DNA of 64,000 nucleotides from Siphonodentalium dalli (taxonomy: Eukaryota > Mollusca > Scaphopoda > Gadilida > Siphonodentaliidae): positions 190,950,816 to 191,014,815 of the forward strand of contig CP136066.1 in assembly GCA_032622095.1 (NCBI GenBank), given 5' to 3'. Below the pieces are notes generated by a model. The model had not been told where the DNA came from and searched no databases. It worked only from the letters and a program-made list of their open reading frames with translations. Both the position numbers and the translations under genes were made by a program. This document shows, one piece after another, positions 36,617 to 46,530 of this stretch. How positions within the stretch are numbered: the stretch's first letter is position 1; every line of letters starts with the position of its first letter.

Positions 36617-37019
36617 CGCGCGAACGTTCATAAATTTGTGAATTGTGATCACTGATTACTACTCACAATTCTATTCACTCATGGAAATGTTACGAAAATC
36701 AAATTGACATGAAAACATATTGTAGTCCTGGTCTTATTCTTTACAAATCAGTGCGACGTAAATGCGTGTAAATCATCAAAGAGATGTGTGAATATTACTT
36801 AATTGCGTAGGTCATTTTGTTGCCTAATTTAGCTATTGTCACGAATGTAGTAAATCCGTGGACCGTGGTCATATATACATGTATTAAGGGTTATTAAAGT
36901 CTAAGTTGTTTAAGTTTACTTACTGAAAAATTAATAAATCAATGCATGTACAAAGTTGTGTCTGCAAACAACTGAGACAAGTTAATTCAACTATGTTTGT
37001 TCCAAGTGGTATTATTGTA

Positions 37020-37291
37020 AAAATTAGGCGCTACATTTTAATAGCTTACAATTAATATAATATAAATATAATACTCACAAATTGTACATGTAGAAGAAGT
37101 CATCGGATTGGAATAGATCAATAATATCAACAGCAAATAATAGGTCGCGTTCTAATGAAGTCTGTTTTGGGTCTGAGCTGCGGGACTTCGATCGGCCTTT
37201 TATGTGCCGGTTCCTCCACCACTTCCGGAATCCCGCACTTCATTTATTTATAGACGAACTAGGCCATCGTCACAACACAATTCCCTCTTTT
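37020..37291 (-). mobile_element. LTR-like region with polypurine tract (copy B)
   Basis: Same layout as 15646-15917: AAAAGAGGGAAT (37280-37291), then TGTGTTGTGACG, then TATAAATA, and ~250 bases further the TAGCGCCTAATTT block. It lies downstream of TatD on the element strand, where a 3' LTR is expected. Confidence 0.5.
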
Positions 37292-37407
37292 AAAAAAATT
37301 CTCAAAATATTTTTAAAGACATTTACACTACCTACTGGCGTACAGCGGAGAAATAAAAGGTAATGTTAGGGCAGTTTACATCATTTACAAGTTAAGCCCT
37401 AAATTGT

Positions 37408-37510
37408 GAAATCAGCGCGGTCCCAATACCCAAACTGACTGGATTTGAAATCAGCGTGAAAGACTAACCGAACTGACTGGATTTGAAATCAGCGTGAATG
37501 ACTGGATTTA
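37408..37510 (+). repeat. 38 bp tandem repeat, 3 units (copy B)
   Basis: GAAATCAGCG at 37408, 37447 and 37485, then a return to unique sequence. It is shorter than in copy A, showing change after duplication. Confidence 0.9.
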
Positions 37511-37708
37511 CATTTAACAGGGAGGGTTTTTCAAAAATATTAAACATTCTGTAAATTTGGAAAGTAGTGGAAACAGAGGTCGAAAATGAGAATGTTTTCT
37601 ACTAACCAAAAAGCCGGAAAAATAAATTGGAATGCCCGATCCGCTGAATTAAGTGTAGTTTGAATTGATGTGGAAATTTTACTGGCGGATTGGCTGAATG
37701 CCGTACAT

Positions 37709-39603
37709 TCATTGGGCATTATGTGTAGAGCGCGCTAACACTTCCTCTGGGGCTGTACCCAGGATCCGTGCTAATGACACAGCCACTTCACCGATGACGG
37801 CGGGGGAAGTAAAAGCTCGGCCCACAGACCTGAAATGGGGCGCATCAGACCCCAGAAGAATTTTGGAAGGATGAATGGCTCGAACTGCTTCCCGCTGGAC
37901 GTCATTAAATCCAGCACAAATTGTTGTAAACCCGAACGAGGTGTTGGGCTGGTGATAAAACCAATCATCCACCATCTGTTTAGACCCACAGAAGCAGTGA
38001 AAGTGGATAACTTGATCCTTGTGGGTTGCGGTGCGTACTGCTTCTAAAGCAGTGAAACTCACATCCGAACTCATATGTTGATCAGAGGACCCTCTTAGAT
38101 GCAAGATTAAAGGTTTGTTTGTGGGCCTGGCCAAACCTTAAAATTTCCCGAAAAAGGGCATCCTGCAACAGGAGATCTCGACCGGAGAGTTTAATTGAGC
38201 GATCAAGGCCAAACTCCCCGACGGCAACTACGGCAGGATGTTTTATTAGCTCCTTAAACTTCTCCATCATCGACGGCACAAGTAACTTACGAAACTTTTT
38301 GGGGTTACACCCTACCGCAACTTTCCACTGGATTACAGTTTAAAGCTTGAATATCTGGATAAGTATCCGATCACACAATACTTGCACGCCACCGATGACA
38401 GTGACGGCAGAGGAAACAGGGACATTAGTCAGACTAATAGCCTCCGAAGCAGTGGTTTGGGGGTTTAATTTATGACTCGAGCACATGCGGTCTAAATGAA
38501 AATGAGAATCAATCCCGGTTAGTTTTGGTTTGGGGATGCCGGGTTGACGTGCCAGATCCTTTTTCATAGAAGTTAACACTGCCTTGTAAGTGGGTCTGGG
38601 TAGGATGGGAGGCGACTGGATGAGTGGTGGTATTGGAATGGAGGACACCGTGGAAGAGACGGCGGTGGATGATGGGGTAGACACAGAGCCCGAGTGGATG
38701 TGACTGGCCCTGCTGGGGAGGGTGATTTGTGCAGTGCCCTGAGAGTGGTTGAAAGACACTGCGGAGAAGGATGAGGTAGGCACAGTGCCCCGGGAGGAGG
38801 TGACAGGCACTGCGGTGGAGGACGAGGTAGGCACAGTGCCCATAGAGGTGACAGGCACTGCGGTGGAGGCCGTTGTTGAAAGTTTGAGTTTCTTAGGCTC
38901 CGGCGGAGCAACGAGAACTGAATGGTACAGTTTCCGCTCAGAAAACTTCTGCTGACGTGCGATACATATGGTTTTATATCGCGCCCTTTGCCTCTCTTTC
39001 CGGCTGGGCCTTGGTGTGGGACCTTCTACCGGTTTAACCCCTGAAGAGGATTTGACATACATGGCCTGAGTTTTTGATTGAGGCTGGTGCAATTTCTGGA
39101 GACACTGAGGACCTAACTTTCTGCACGTTAATTTTTTGGGGGGGGGCAACTGGATTACTCTCAGTGTCATCAGTGAAATTATATCGGACACATTGTTTGT
39201 CAACAATGCGAGTGGTAGAATTAAAAGCCTCATCAATTAATAGGCCTAAGGGATGACTAATGACTGGGCTATTTTCCAAGTTTAAATTGGGATCGACCTG
39301 CATATCTATCACTTGGGTGCAACTTGTTTCCCCAAGAGGACTATCAGGTAGATCCTTAGTCAAACTTGGTTGACTCCCCGAAAATTCAATTAAATCTACC
39401 TGCATTCTTTCAACAGAAGATGGAGTCCGTATGGGCTCCGCAACTGAAAGATCAGGTAAATTATCAATGATATCATAATTTTCACCCGCGTTATTATTAA
39501 CAGTTAAACCAAGCAGCACTTCTATTGAGTGCTGAATATCAGTTACTGACATTTTATTTGGGTCTGACTCATCGGTATCCGGCGGTAAATTCATACCTGA
39601 CAT
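37709..39603 (-). pseudogene. Disordered region plus TatD-type hydrolase domain (copy B)
   Basis: Same protein as copy A, with a shorter poly-G tract near 39137-39144 that shifts the frame, splitting it into 39603-39034 and 39236-38340. The TatD part keeps GIDSHFHLDRM, VGEFGLD, PLILHLRG, VIHFHCFCG and LLGSDAPHF. The Glu before the last motif is Gly here but Glu in copy A, while the catalytic Asp is kept in both. The TAA at 38338-38340 and the frameshift near 38115-38135 are shared with copy A. It lies in the same orientation as, and directly downstream of, the gypsy integrase/PHD region. Confidence 0.75.
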
Positions 39604-39610
39604 GTTTGGT

Positions 39611-39829
39611 TTATCGTCCGCACATCACGCTGTAGACGAACTGTCTGTTGAAATTGGCGGTTCTACAAGTAGACCAATGGGAGGTGTCCTCGTGTGACGT
39701 TTCAGGCTTCTCAGCTGCAGACGAACTGTCTGATGGTTTGACTGGTAGTCCTGGATTGACTGAATCTCTGGAGGTGTCATCCTCTGATGCCACCACGATA
39801 TCGATATCACTCATTCTGCACTCACTCAT
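39611..39829 (-). CDS. Short acidic Ser-rich frame between PHD finger and TatD ORF
   Basis: 72 codons beginning MSECRMSDIDIVV, rich in Ser, Asp and Glu, ending just before the TatD frame. An alternative frame (39810-39625) is in phase with the TatD ORF across one TGA, so the TatD protein may once have started here. A block CAGACAGTTCGTCTxCAG occurs twice (39626-39645 and about 39716-39734), and the copy A/copy B breakpoint (39712) lies next to the second one. Confidence 0.35.
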   Translation of the reverse strand: MSECRMSDIDIVVASEDDTSRDSVNPGLPVKPSDSSSAAEKPETSHEDTSHWSTCRTANFNRQFVYSVMCGR

Positions 39830-39932
39830 ATTTCACTTATACTGAAATATAGGAAACAACAGTATAGTGAAACATTTCGACTAACCATTTTGGTCATGAA
39901 TGCGAAATTACAAGAATGAACCCTATGATCTA

Positions 39933-40067
39933 ACATCTCGGACATCAATAAGTATCTAGTTGGTCGGCCCATTCTTGAGTAATGTTTACGCATTCGCCGT
40001 GGTACCAATCATTACAGTAATCACACTGGAGCATAAATTTCCCACCCCATTTTTTCTGACATAAGCA
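39933..40067 (-). pseudogene. PHD finger at C-terminus of gypsy pol
   Basis: Translation on the minus strand gives FCLCQKK, MLQCDYCNDWYHGEC and, after a TGA at 39945-39947, CPRC. The spacing of C-C, C-C, H-C and C-C matches a Cys4-His-Cys3 PHD finger with the usual Trp before the His. PHD fingers bind histone H3 tails, often methylated. Here the finger follows the integrase C-terminal tail (GHQCDRLKKCHDQ near 40110-40165) in the same frame, so it would belong to the pol protein and could steer integration towards marked chromatin. The stop just before the last Cys pair makes this copy defective. Confidence 0.7.
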
Positions 40068-41300
40068 AAAAACGCCGGTAGATCTCTCAAGTGTGACTTC
40101 TCCCGTGGAACGGAAGCCCTCTGAACATTTAGTTAGCCATGGCGGTATTACTTGATCATGACATTTTTTCAGGCGATCACATTGGTGGCCGACCGAAAGA
40201 AGATTTTGTAAAGATACGGAGTGTATACTTTAGCAATGATGCATGGACCTTTCCAAAATGAAGAAAGTTTTCGGGTTTTCCCTTTCTTTGCAGCTGTATC
40301 CAGCAAGTATACTAAATCACCAAGTTTATATTCATATTTATTTATTTTAACATCATAATCTCGCTTCATTTTCTTACATTCAGCCTTCAAGTGCGATTTC
40401 GTGACAGTCTTTATATTCTTTTACCAACGTTTGCACATATTCAGCAGCGCTTGCATATTCTGGTGTTTTAGAATTAAAATTAAAAACGAGATCTGACGGG
40501 TGATTTACTTCGCGGCCCAGCATCATTTTGTTTGGTGTGAAACCAGTAAGGCGGTGTACCGACGATCTCATTGCACCGGCGAGTTGCGATAGATATTTAT
40601 CCCAGGTGTTCTGGTTTTTATCAATATAGTACCGGACGGCATTCATCAACGTACGGTTTTGGCGTTCGGCAGCCCCGTTCGAGAACGGTCGGTATGGCGT
40701 GGTACGAGCCTTATGAATCTGAAGGGCTTCACACATGGTCTTAAATAGTTTTGATTCGAAACATGGCCCTTGATCAGAGAAAATTTGGACGGACATCCAA
40801 ATCTTGAAAAGAATTCTTTAACAGCTGTAAAGGCTGCTGTTTCGGCTGTCTGATCGGGCAATGCTATGAATTCGACCCATTTGGTAAACTGACAGGTCAT
40901 AACCAAAATATATTTATTACCATTATTGCTAACCGGCAATGGTCCCAAAAAACCAATGTGTACCCGCTCCATAGGGGCCACAGCGTGGTAGGATACCTGT
41001 TCCCACTTAGCATGTCTAACAGGCTTCTTATCTTGATTACACTGGGGGCAGGCAGCCACAAAGGTTTCAATATCGTCACTAACCCCATACCAATAATAGT
41101 TTTGACGTACTCGTTCTCGGGTACGTGTTACGCCCTGATGGCCAGAAGCAGGAATGTCATGGGCGAGGGTCAATATTTCAGTGGCGAATTTACGGGGAAT
41201 AACCAAGACTTGTTGGGAATCCCGTTTAATTCTGTATGGCAATTTATTCTTTATAAGGAAGCGTTGCCGGTTGATCCAGATATATTTAGTGGCTTGGCTA
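40068..41300 (-). pseudogene. Ty3/gypsy integrase, degraded
   Basis: The H2C2 zinc domain is present: HDIPASGHQG (41134-41161) and CPQC (41036-41050). The catalytic core has MERVHIGFLGPLP, where the expected first catalytic Asp (VHIDFLG in the family) is Gly at about 40952-40954, and VMTCQFTKW, where the usual Asp-Gln is Cys-Gln. A frameshift near 40790 separates it from SDQGPCFES, which carries the second catalytic Asp, and NGAAERQNRT (40651-40674), which carries the catalytic Glu. A C-terminal domain follows (LGDLVYLLDTAAKKG, FWKGPC), then the HDRLK-type tail. Loss of the first Asp alone would abolish strand transfer. Confidence 0.8.
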
Positions 41301-42020
41301 CGGAACCGGGATAGTACTTTTTCGATGTTTTCCAAGTGATTTCGAATAGAATTTCCCATCAGAACTACGTCGTCCAAGTACCCCAAACAGATATCCCAGT
41401 TCAAACTGTGCAATACCAAATTGATAACCCTACACCAGTCCAGTAAGGCCAAAAGGCATTTTAATGAAATTGAAAATCTCGTATTTGGTGAGAGGCTGTC
41501 TTAGCACGGTCTTCTTCACACACTGTAACCTGATTGTACGCAGGCAAACAGTCTGCCTTTCCAAGCCACGAATTTCCACTAAGTGTTTCAAGACACTCGT
41601 CAATTCGTGGCAGGGAGTAGATGTCTTTGCGTGTTACAGAATTTACGACGCGATAATCTATGCACCAGCGAATAGAACCGTCCCGTTTTTTAACCAATAC
41701 GGGGCTGATGCCCATTCCGACACAGAGGGCTCGATGACCTTGGCCATCAAAAGTTTTTTCAAATGAGCTTCCTCTTGATCAGAAAACCAAGCTGGCGTTC
41801 GCCTCATATGCTGTTTAATTGGACGAGCTCCCTCTAGAAGAGGAATACTGTGCTCAATTTGAGAGAAAGTACACAAGTCAAACCCGTCCTTTGCAAACAC
41901 GTCCTGAAATTCACGAAGCAGTCGTTTAAGTCGTGGTATGTCGTTTCCTGACAGTAATGTTGAAGAACGCTCAAATAAGCTCTGCAAATACTCTGGAAGT
42001 TGCAAGTTTCCATCCAGGTT
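41301..42020 (-). pseudogene. Ty3/gypsy reverse transcriptase, with RNase H deleted
   Basis: 42005-41658 holds the RT N-terminus (EHSIPLLEGARPIKQ, EWASAP). After a frame change, VLVKKRDGSIRWCIDYR and SLPRIDECLETLSG follow, then a shift to LGYLDDVVLMG (catalytic motif C, 41363-41380). The segment ends HLENIEKVLSRFR and is joined at about 41300 directly to SQATKYIWINR, which belongs after RNase H. The RT thumb and the whole RNase H domain, about 300 codons in this family, are therefore missing. Confidence 0.8.
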
Positions 42021-42419
42021 ATTTTCAGAACTATTTTGAGGCGATCAGTGGTGTGAACTTTCAACCGGAACAACGACCAGCTTGGTGCGGATGATATGAC
42101 GGGGTTTTCAATCACATCAACTTCATAAGCTTCACCCACACATATAATTTATCCAAGGTTATAATTACCTCTGAATTTTGAGAATTTACAAAACATACTG
42201 TTGGGTGATCATACCCCGAGTGCAAAGTTGGCAAAACATACTCACTAAGATGTGGATTCGGTTCAATAGTAAAATCAGCTGATGATGGGACAGCGTCGCA
42301 CTATAGTAACACAACTGACTAAGGGGATATAACTGTTAGTTGATTGACTATAATTCTAGAAATTTTAGCCACTTTTGGGTTTTCCTGGGGAATTGTAGGA
42401 AGCCAACAGGAAGAGAGAA

Positions 42420-42720
42420 CCTTTATTAGCCCCAATTTTTGCATCATATTTAGTGAGAAAATCTATCCCAAGAAGCATGGGATCTTCAATGGGTGCCACA
42501 TATATATGTTCACTACACTCGAGTTACCCAATGGTAATGTCTATGGGTCCCACCAAAATACCCTCCATTTGACCATCACGAACCGCCGTATTAAATTGTA
42601 AGGATTTAATTAGGGGTGGCATAGGGCTAAGTTGGTGAAATACTGTATCAGAGATAATGGTGACGTCGGCGGCTGTATCTACAACGGTTTGGGTATCGTG
42701 GCCATCTATTTTGACCGGAA
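42420..42720 (-). pseudogene. Ty3/gypsy aspartic protease
   Basis: Reading on the minus strand there is a VVDTAADVTIIS segment with the active site DTAA (42668-42679, DTGA/DSGA in most relatives), then a flap region with one in-frame TAA (42524-42526), and the C-terminal LLGIDFL motif (42455-42475). Order and spacing fit a retroviral-type protease of about 100 residues between the zinc knuckle and RT. Confidence 0.75.
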
Positions 42721-42899
42721 CCTCGATGGCTGAGGCTGATTTAATTTCTTTAATTGTTAATACCGGTTTAATTTCACCAGACGTTACCTCTTTCCTAGTT
42801 ACGAGGTCATTAATTAAGATTGGGATCGAGCTCCGACCTCTGGAGTCGCCCCGTGCCCGTTTAAATCCTCGTTGAACTTTACTTTGTTATCCCGGTTAG

Positions 42900-43814
42900 G
42901 GCAGTCTCTTTGAAAGTGACCCACCCCTGACAGGCATAGCAAATGACCTTGGCCTTAGGAGAGGGTGACCTTGATCTATTTTTGAAATGTGACTCTTTGG
43001 TATCAAAGTTACTAAGGGTGCCAGACTGAGGCTTATTGGTCGCCATCTTCCCTAAAACATTAGTTAATTTCTCCATTGTTTTTTGGAAAGTTTCCATATT
43101 TGTTTCCAAGGCTAGTATACGTGCCTGGGATTGGCATTCTCACTCGAAGTTTTCCAACTTTGAGCGCCGGGCGAAAATATACGAGGGCCAGGTGAACCAC
43201 CGGTCTCCGAACCGGAACCCTCGCTGTATCCTCGCTGCTTTGGTCTACCACGACCAGTCTGTCTTACAGACCTAACAGGAGAGGTGTCATCATCAGTATC
43301 CGACGAAACATGGCGCACGTCTCTGCATGATTATGTTGATGCCATCGGATTATGTTGATGGCTTGTTCCATGGACTGAGGTGTTTCCATGGTAACGAGTT
43401 CGGCCGCCCTGGTGTCAGAACAGCCTTGACAGAAACGCAAGACTGCTTTCTTGAATGTAAGATCGGCTGGACATTCTCTAAAGGCACGTGTGGCCAATGA
43501 GAGAACAGTCTCTGCCCACTCTTCCGCGACTGACCAGGGACTTGTTTTGCTTGTTGGAACCGAAGTTGGGTCGTTTCGGGCAAATCTTTAAATCCGAAAC
43601 GATTTTCTAACCCATCAAGCAACTGAACAACTGTCAGATAGGGATTACGCTCGGTAAGCAGCGTGAAATACTCGCTAGCTTTACCCTTTAAACACCAGCA
43701 GAGAGCCTGTTGCTGCTCATCCCACCCCCAACGTTGCGACTGGGCATACAAAGTGAATTTTACCCTAAAGGCTTGCCACGAGTCACTACCATCATACGAA
43801 AAACCTTTTGACAT
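42900..43814 (-). pseudogene. Gypsy gag capsid region and zinc knuckle
   Basis: From 43814 the frame reads KGFSYDGSDSWQAF, then ALCWCLKGKASEYF and LENRFGF, matching the Ty3 capsid pattern. A frameshift near 43540 moves the continuation to 43497-43264 (ATRAFRECPADLTFKKA). The downstream Ser/Arg/Pro-rich segment leads to CYACQG, and in the next frame GHFQRDC (42901-42944), so together a C-x2-C-x4-H-x4-C zinc knuckle is split by a one-base shift. Confidence 0.7.
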
Positions 43815-43855
43815 ATGAGGCAGTCTATAATCGCCATGCCTCCCGTGAGAAGCGA

Positions 43856-45178
43856 CTAGTGGATTATATGGAGGTGGTTCTGGTGGTAACCTGCTGGGGC
43901 GATTGGATTTCTACCGGGGTTTGCCATCCCCTGATTTCCCGGGATGGGTTGCTGAAAACCTTGATTTGGTATCCACGGATTTCCTGGGGGTGGTTGGTTA
44001 AAGCCCTGGGGTTGTACCCATGGATTTCCCGGGGGAGGTTGATTTAAGTCCTGGGGTTGTGCCCATGGATTTCCCGGGGGAGGTTGATTAAAGCCCGGGT
44101 TGTATATTCCTTGATGTCCCGGGGGAGGTTGGTTATAACCAGGGTTCTGCATTCCCGGCTGTCCCGGAGGAGGTTGAATATAATCAGGGTTTTGTATTCC
44201 TGGCTGTCCCGTGGGAGGTTGAATATAACCAGGGTTTTGTATTCCTGGCTGTCCCAGGTGAGGTTGATTATACCCAAAACCCGATAGTGGGCTCGCGTGG
44301 AGCCTGGGCATAAACGCCTGGGTTTCCAACGTTAGCATAACCCGACTGATAACTTGACCGGATGATGATGTGAATGTACCGGCTGTGATCTGCCCATAGT
44401 TACCAAAAGTGGTAGCCTGGGTATAAACCGGAACATTTTGAATTGGAGGAACCCTCCCACCAAATGCTTGAGTGACCTGCTGAGGTGCCATAGACATACA
44501 ACTACTGGTGGCTGCAAATATATTCGATGGTACAGATGCTGAACCCACGGCTGTCGAACCAACAGTTACAGTAGCTGGCACATGGCCAAAAAAGTTATAT
44601 GGTGCATGTGCAGTTAGCCTTGGCTGAAACCCAACACTAACTGCTGAGCTAATTGGGTCAGTCGGAAACATGGCTTAGGCCATCGAAACAGCCGAAGCTG
44701 CTGGCGCGCCCCAACTAACTGGTTGGCTGATAGGGTTGCTAATAGGCGGAAACATGGCTTGGGTCGTTGAAACAGCCGAAGCTGCTTGTGCCCCCGTTGA
44801 ATGGAACTCTAACCCGCCTTGGGCCACTGAAACAACCGAAGTTGCTAGCGCCCCAGGATGAGTAGGCAGTCCCATCCCATGAGCCATGCTTGGCAGATGC
44901 CGATCCCCATAGCTGATACCCCTTGAACTCGAGGTGACTTTTGAGATGTCGCTATGAGTATGAAACTCAGAAACGCTACCCTCTTTTCTAAACGCCGGTG
45001 CCCCCGTCCGAGTGGAGATAGACGAAACACCTCTCCGCATAAAATCCAACATTTCGGACACATCCGGACGACCCCTCAATTGAGGTGTGTGGGGCAATCT
45101 ACGTCTGACGCTATCCGACTTCTGCTCACCCCCCCCCCCCGAATCGTATAAAACCATTATCTCGGGGGATGACAACAT
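43856..45178 (-). pseudogene. Gag N-terminal region with proline/glycine repeats
   Basis: Two frames in the same phase (45178-44675 and 44671-43856) are separated by a single TAA. The first is rich in Ser/Gly/Ala with repeats of SAVS and MFPPIS type. The second ends in about ten imperfect copies of a 16-17 residue unit of the form NPGYNQPPPGQPGIQ (44280-43905). Such low-complexity, Pro/Gly/Gln-rich regions are disordered and could promote condensation of the particle protein. A frameshift/stop near 43850 separates it from the capsid domain. Confidence 0.6.
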
Positions 45179-45360
45179 AGCGGATCGTGTTTTATCAATG
45201 GTTTGGGGAGGGGTTATTTGACCAGGTGACGGCTGTCAAGGAAAATTCTCTGGTTTCTCATCATACTCACACTCAGACTCTCCCTGGTTCACTCCCTTTT
45301 CGAACCTTTTAGGTAACCAGTTATCAACCAAAGGTTGTGGTGTGGGGTGAGTGAAATCTA

Positions 45361-45531
45361 TTACCCCAACTGATATTTAGAGCTCCGGAACCGTGGGAGT
45401 TCTCGAAGATCTATTTCCGAAAGAACATCAATTTGCCGGCGCATATGGATTATTTCTGCGGCAATAGCTGGGCTAAAATGTGGTATGGCTTGCAGCTGGG
45501 TAAATCCGGCCGTGTTTATATAAACTTTCAT
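45361..45531 (-). CDS. Helix-hairpin-helix (ComEA-like) mini-ORF at start of gypsy gag
   Basis: A 56-codon frame starts at ATG (45529-45531) and reads VYINTAGFTQLQAIPHFSP, AAEIIHMRRQ and SEIDLREL. The pattern (I/V)NTA...EL..IP..., A..II..R..., DL..L is that of the ComEA-type helix-hairpin-helix, a DNA-binding fold. It ends at a TAA and is followed, after ~180 bp, by the gag frame in the same orientation. It may be an independent leader protein or the original gag N-terminus cut off by mutation. It is too short to exclude chance, but the match over about 45 residues is good. Confidence 0.5.
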   Translation of the reverse strand: MKVYINTAGFTQLQAIPHFSPAIAAEIIHMRRQIDVLSEIDLRELPRFRSSKYQLG

Positions 45532-46344
45532 GACTATTCGTAATTATTTTACGTAATTTCTGATACTTGAAAATGATCTAATTCCCACAACGAAAAAGCT
45601 AAATAAATGTATCAACAATTTCCTTTAGAATTTACTTTAATCTGAGAATGATAAATATTATCAGCAATTTTCAAGCAAAAAAATTAACTTTCCCAATCTG
45701 TTGAATAAGAAATTGCTACCTAGGTAATTATATACCAACAATTGTTATTCCAAATTACGGGGCAAAATAACAGAATTTAATCGTTTATTCACAATACACA
45801 ATACGAAAAATGATGACGATTAAACTACAAACAAGAGCGAAATAAATTCCATCTGCTGTATTCTCTTGTCAAAGAAATTTGGCGTATTGGAATTATGAAA
45901 ATACACCCACTGGAAAGCCTGTTAGAAAACAACGCATGACTTTCCAGCGATAACACTGCATGTGGCAAGTTAGGCGAGAAGAATTGTCACGTCAATAACA
46001 TTTCGAAAGTTGCGAATATTATACAAACTAGGAAATCTGATTGAATAATGGTGTGAATAAAAGGGTTAATTAATTTAAAGCAAAAAATTTCATTTCGGAA
46101 ACCATGTGAAAATTTCTAACTCATTCTACACACTTTCCCAACAAAAACGAAAAAAATAGTAGCATACCCGGCTTTGAAAGTTATGAGAAACCAATGAAAC
46201 CGGCATGGTGTTAGCAATTGAAGAGAAAAAAACAATGAATTATAAGGTAATAGTGAATCCACAGCGAGTCATGTGGAAAATTGGGGTCATATTGTATATG
46301 GTTAATTTATCCCGCGAAAAACATAAATTATTGACGACAAACGC
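45532..46344. other. AT-rich leader of gypsy element
   Basis: About 800 bp of AT-rich sequence without a coding frame lie between the mini-ORF and the LTR-end remnant. No clear tRNA primer-binding site beginning TGG was found next to the TAGCGCC block. Confidence 0.5.
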
Positions 46345-46390
46345 AAATTAGGCGCTACATATTAATAGCTTACAATATAATATAATATTT
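46345..46390 (-). mobile_element. Remnant of 5' LTR end
   Basis: This block (AAATTAGGCGCTACAT, AATAGCTTACAA and an AT-rich tail, plus strand) matches 15646-15690 and 37020-37066 in the same orientation. The similarity stops on both sides. It is best read as the terminal part of a 5' LTR whose remainder was lost. Confidence 0.55.
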
Positions 46391-46461
46391 ATGTATGGGT
46401 GAAATTATAAAATTGTTAAGGAATACAAGAAAAATTTGTTAAAATTGTCAAAAATTGTTAG

Positions 46462-46530
46462 GCCAATGCATTCTCTTATATATGCGAAGCGACCTATGGT
46501 CGACTCGCATATATAAGAGAATGCATTGGC
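46462..46530. repeat. Perfect 26 bp palindrome with nested inner stem
   Basis: GCCAATGCATTCTCTTATAT...GCGA (46462-46487) is an exact reverse complement of 46505-46530. Inside, after a 2-base mismatch, CGACC (46490-46494) pairs with GGTCG (46498-46502) around a TAT loop. The whole 69 bases can fold into one near-perfect hairpin. It lies just outside the 5' remnant of the gypsy element. Perfect arms argue for recent origin. Confidence 0.95.

Larger units (their letters stand above)
24612..39712. repeat. Large duplicated segment, copy B
   Basis: Direct near-identical copy of 7078-18396. It is expanded by the pearl/HINE-like insertion 26675-28913 and by a tandem duplication of the stretch equivalent to 8209-9926 (junction at 29707/29708). 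The left edge starts at the same PLE base as copy A. At the right edge the homology ends at 39712, but here the sequence continues uninterrupted through the gypsy element, so copy B is likely the parent arrangement and copy A the derived one. Confidence 0.9.
37020..46390 (-). mobile_element. Ty3/gypsy LTR retroelement with PHD finger and TatD ORF, degraded
   Basis: Reading down the minus strand: LTR-end remnant (46345-46390), ~800 bp AT-rich leader, HhH mini-ORF, gag, zinc knuckle, protease, RT, (deleted RNase H), integrase, PHD finger, TatD ORF, 38 bp repeat, polypurine tract (37280-37291), LTR-like region (37020-37279). About 45 bases around TAGCGCCTAATTT match in direct orientation at the two outer ends, as expected for LTR ends, which places the TatD ORF inside the element. 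The 5' LTR itself is otherwise missing. About 9.4 kb remain. Multiple stops, frameshifts and a deletion show it is inactive. Confidence 0.6.

Noticed and set aside
43808-44287. Plus-strand frames with SRGRL repeats
   Set aside because: Antisense of the proline/glycine repeats of gag.
46462-46530. MicroRNA precursor
   Set aside because: Arms are perfectly paired over 26 bp, unlike typical animal precursors, and it sits beside a transposon end.
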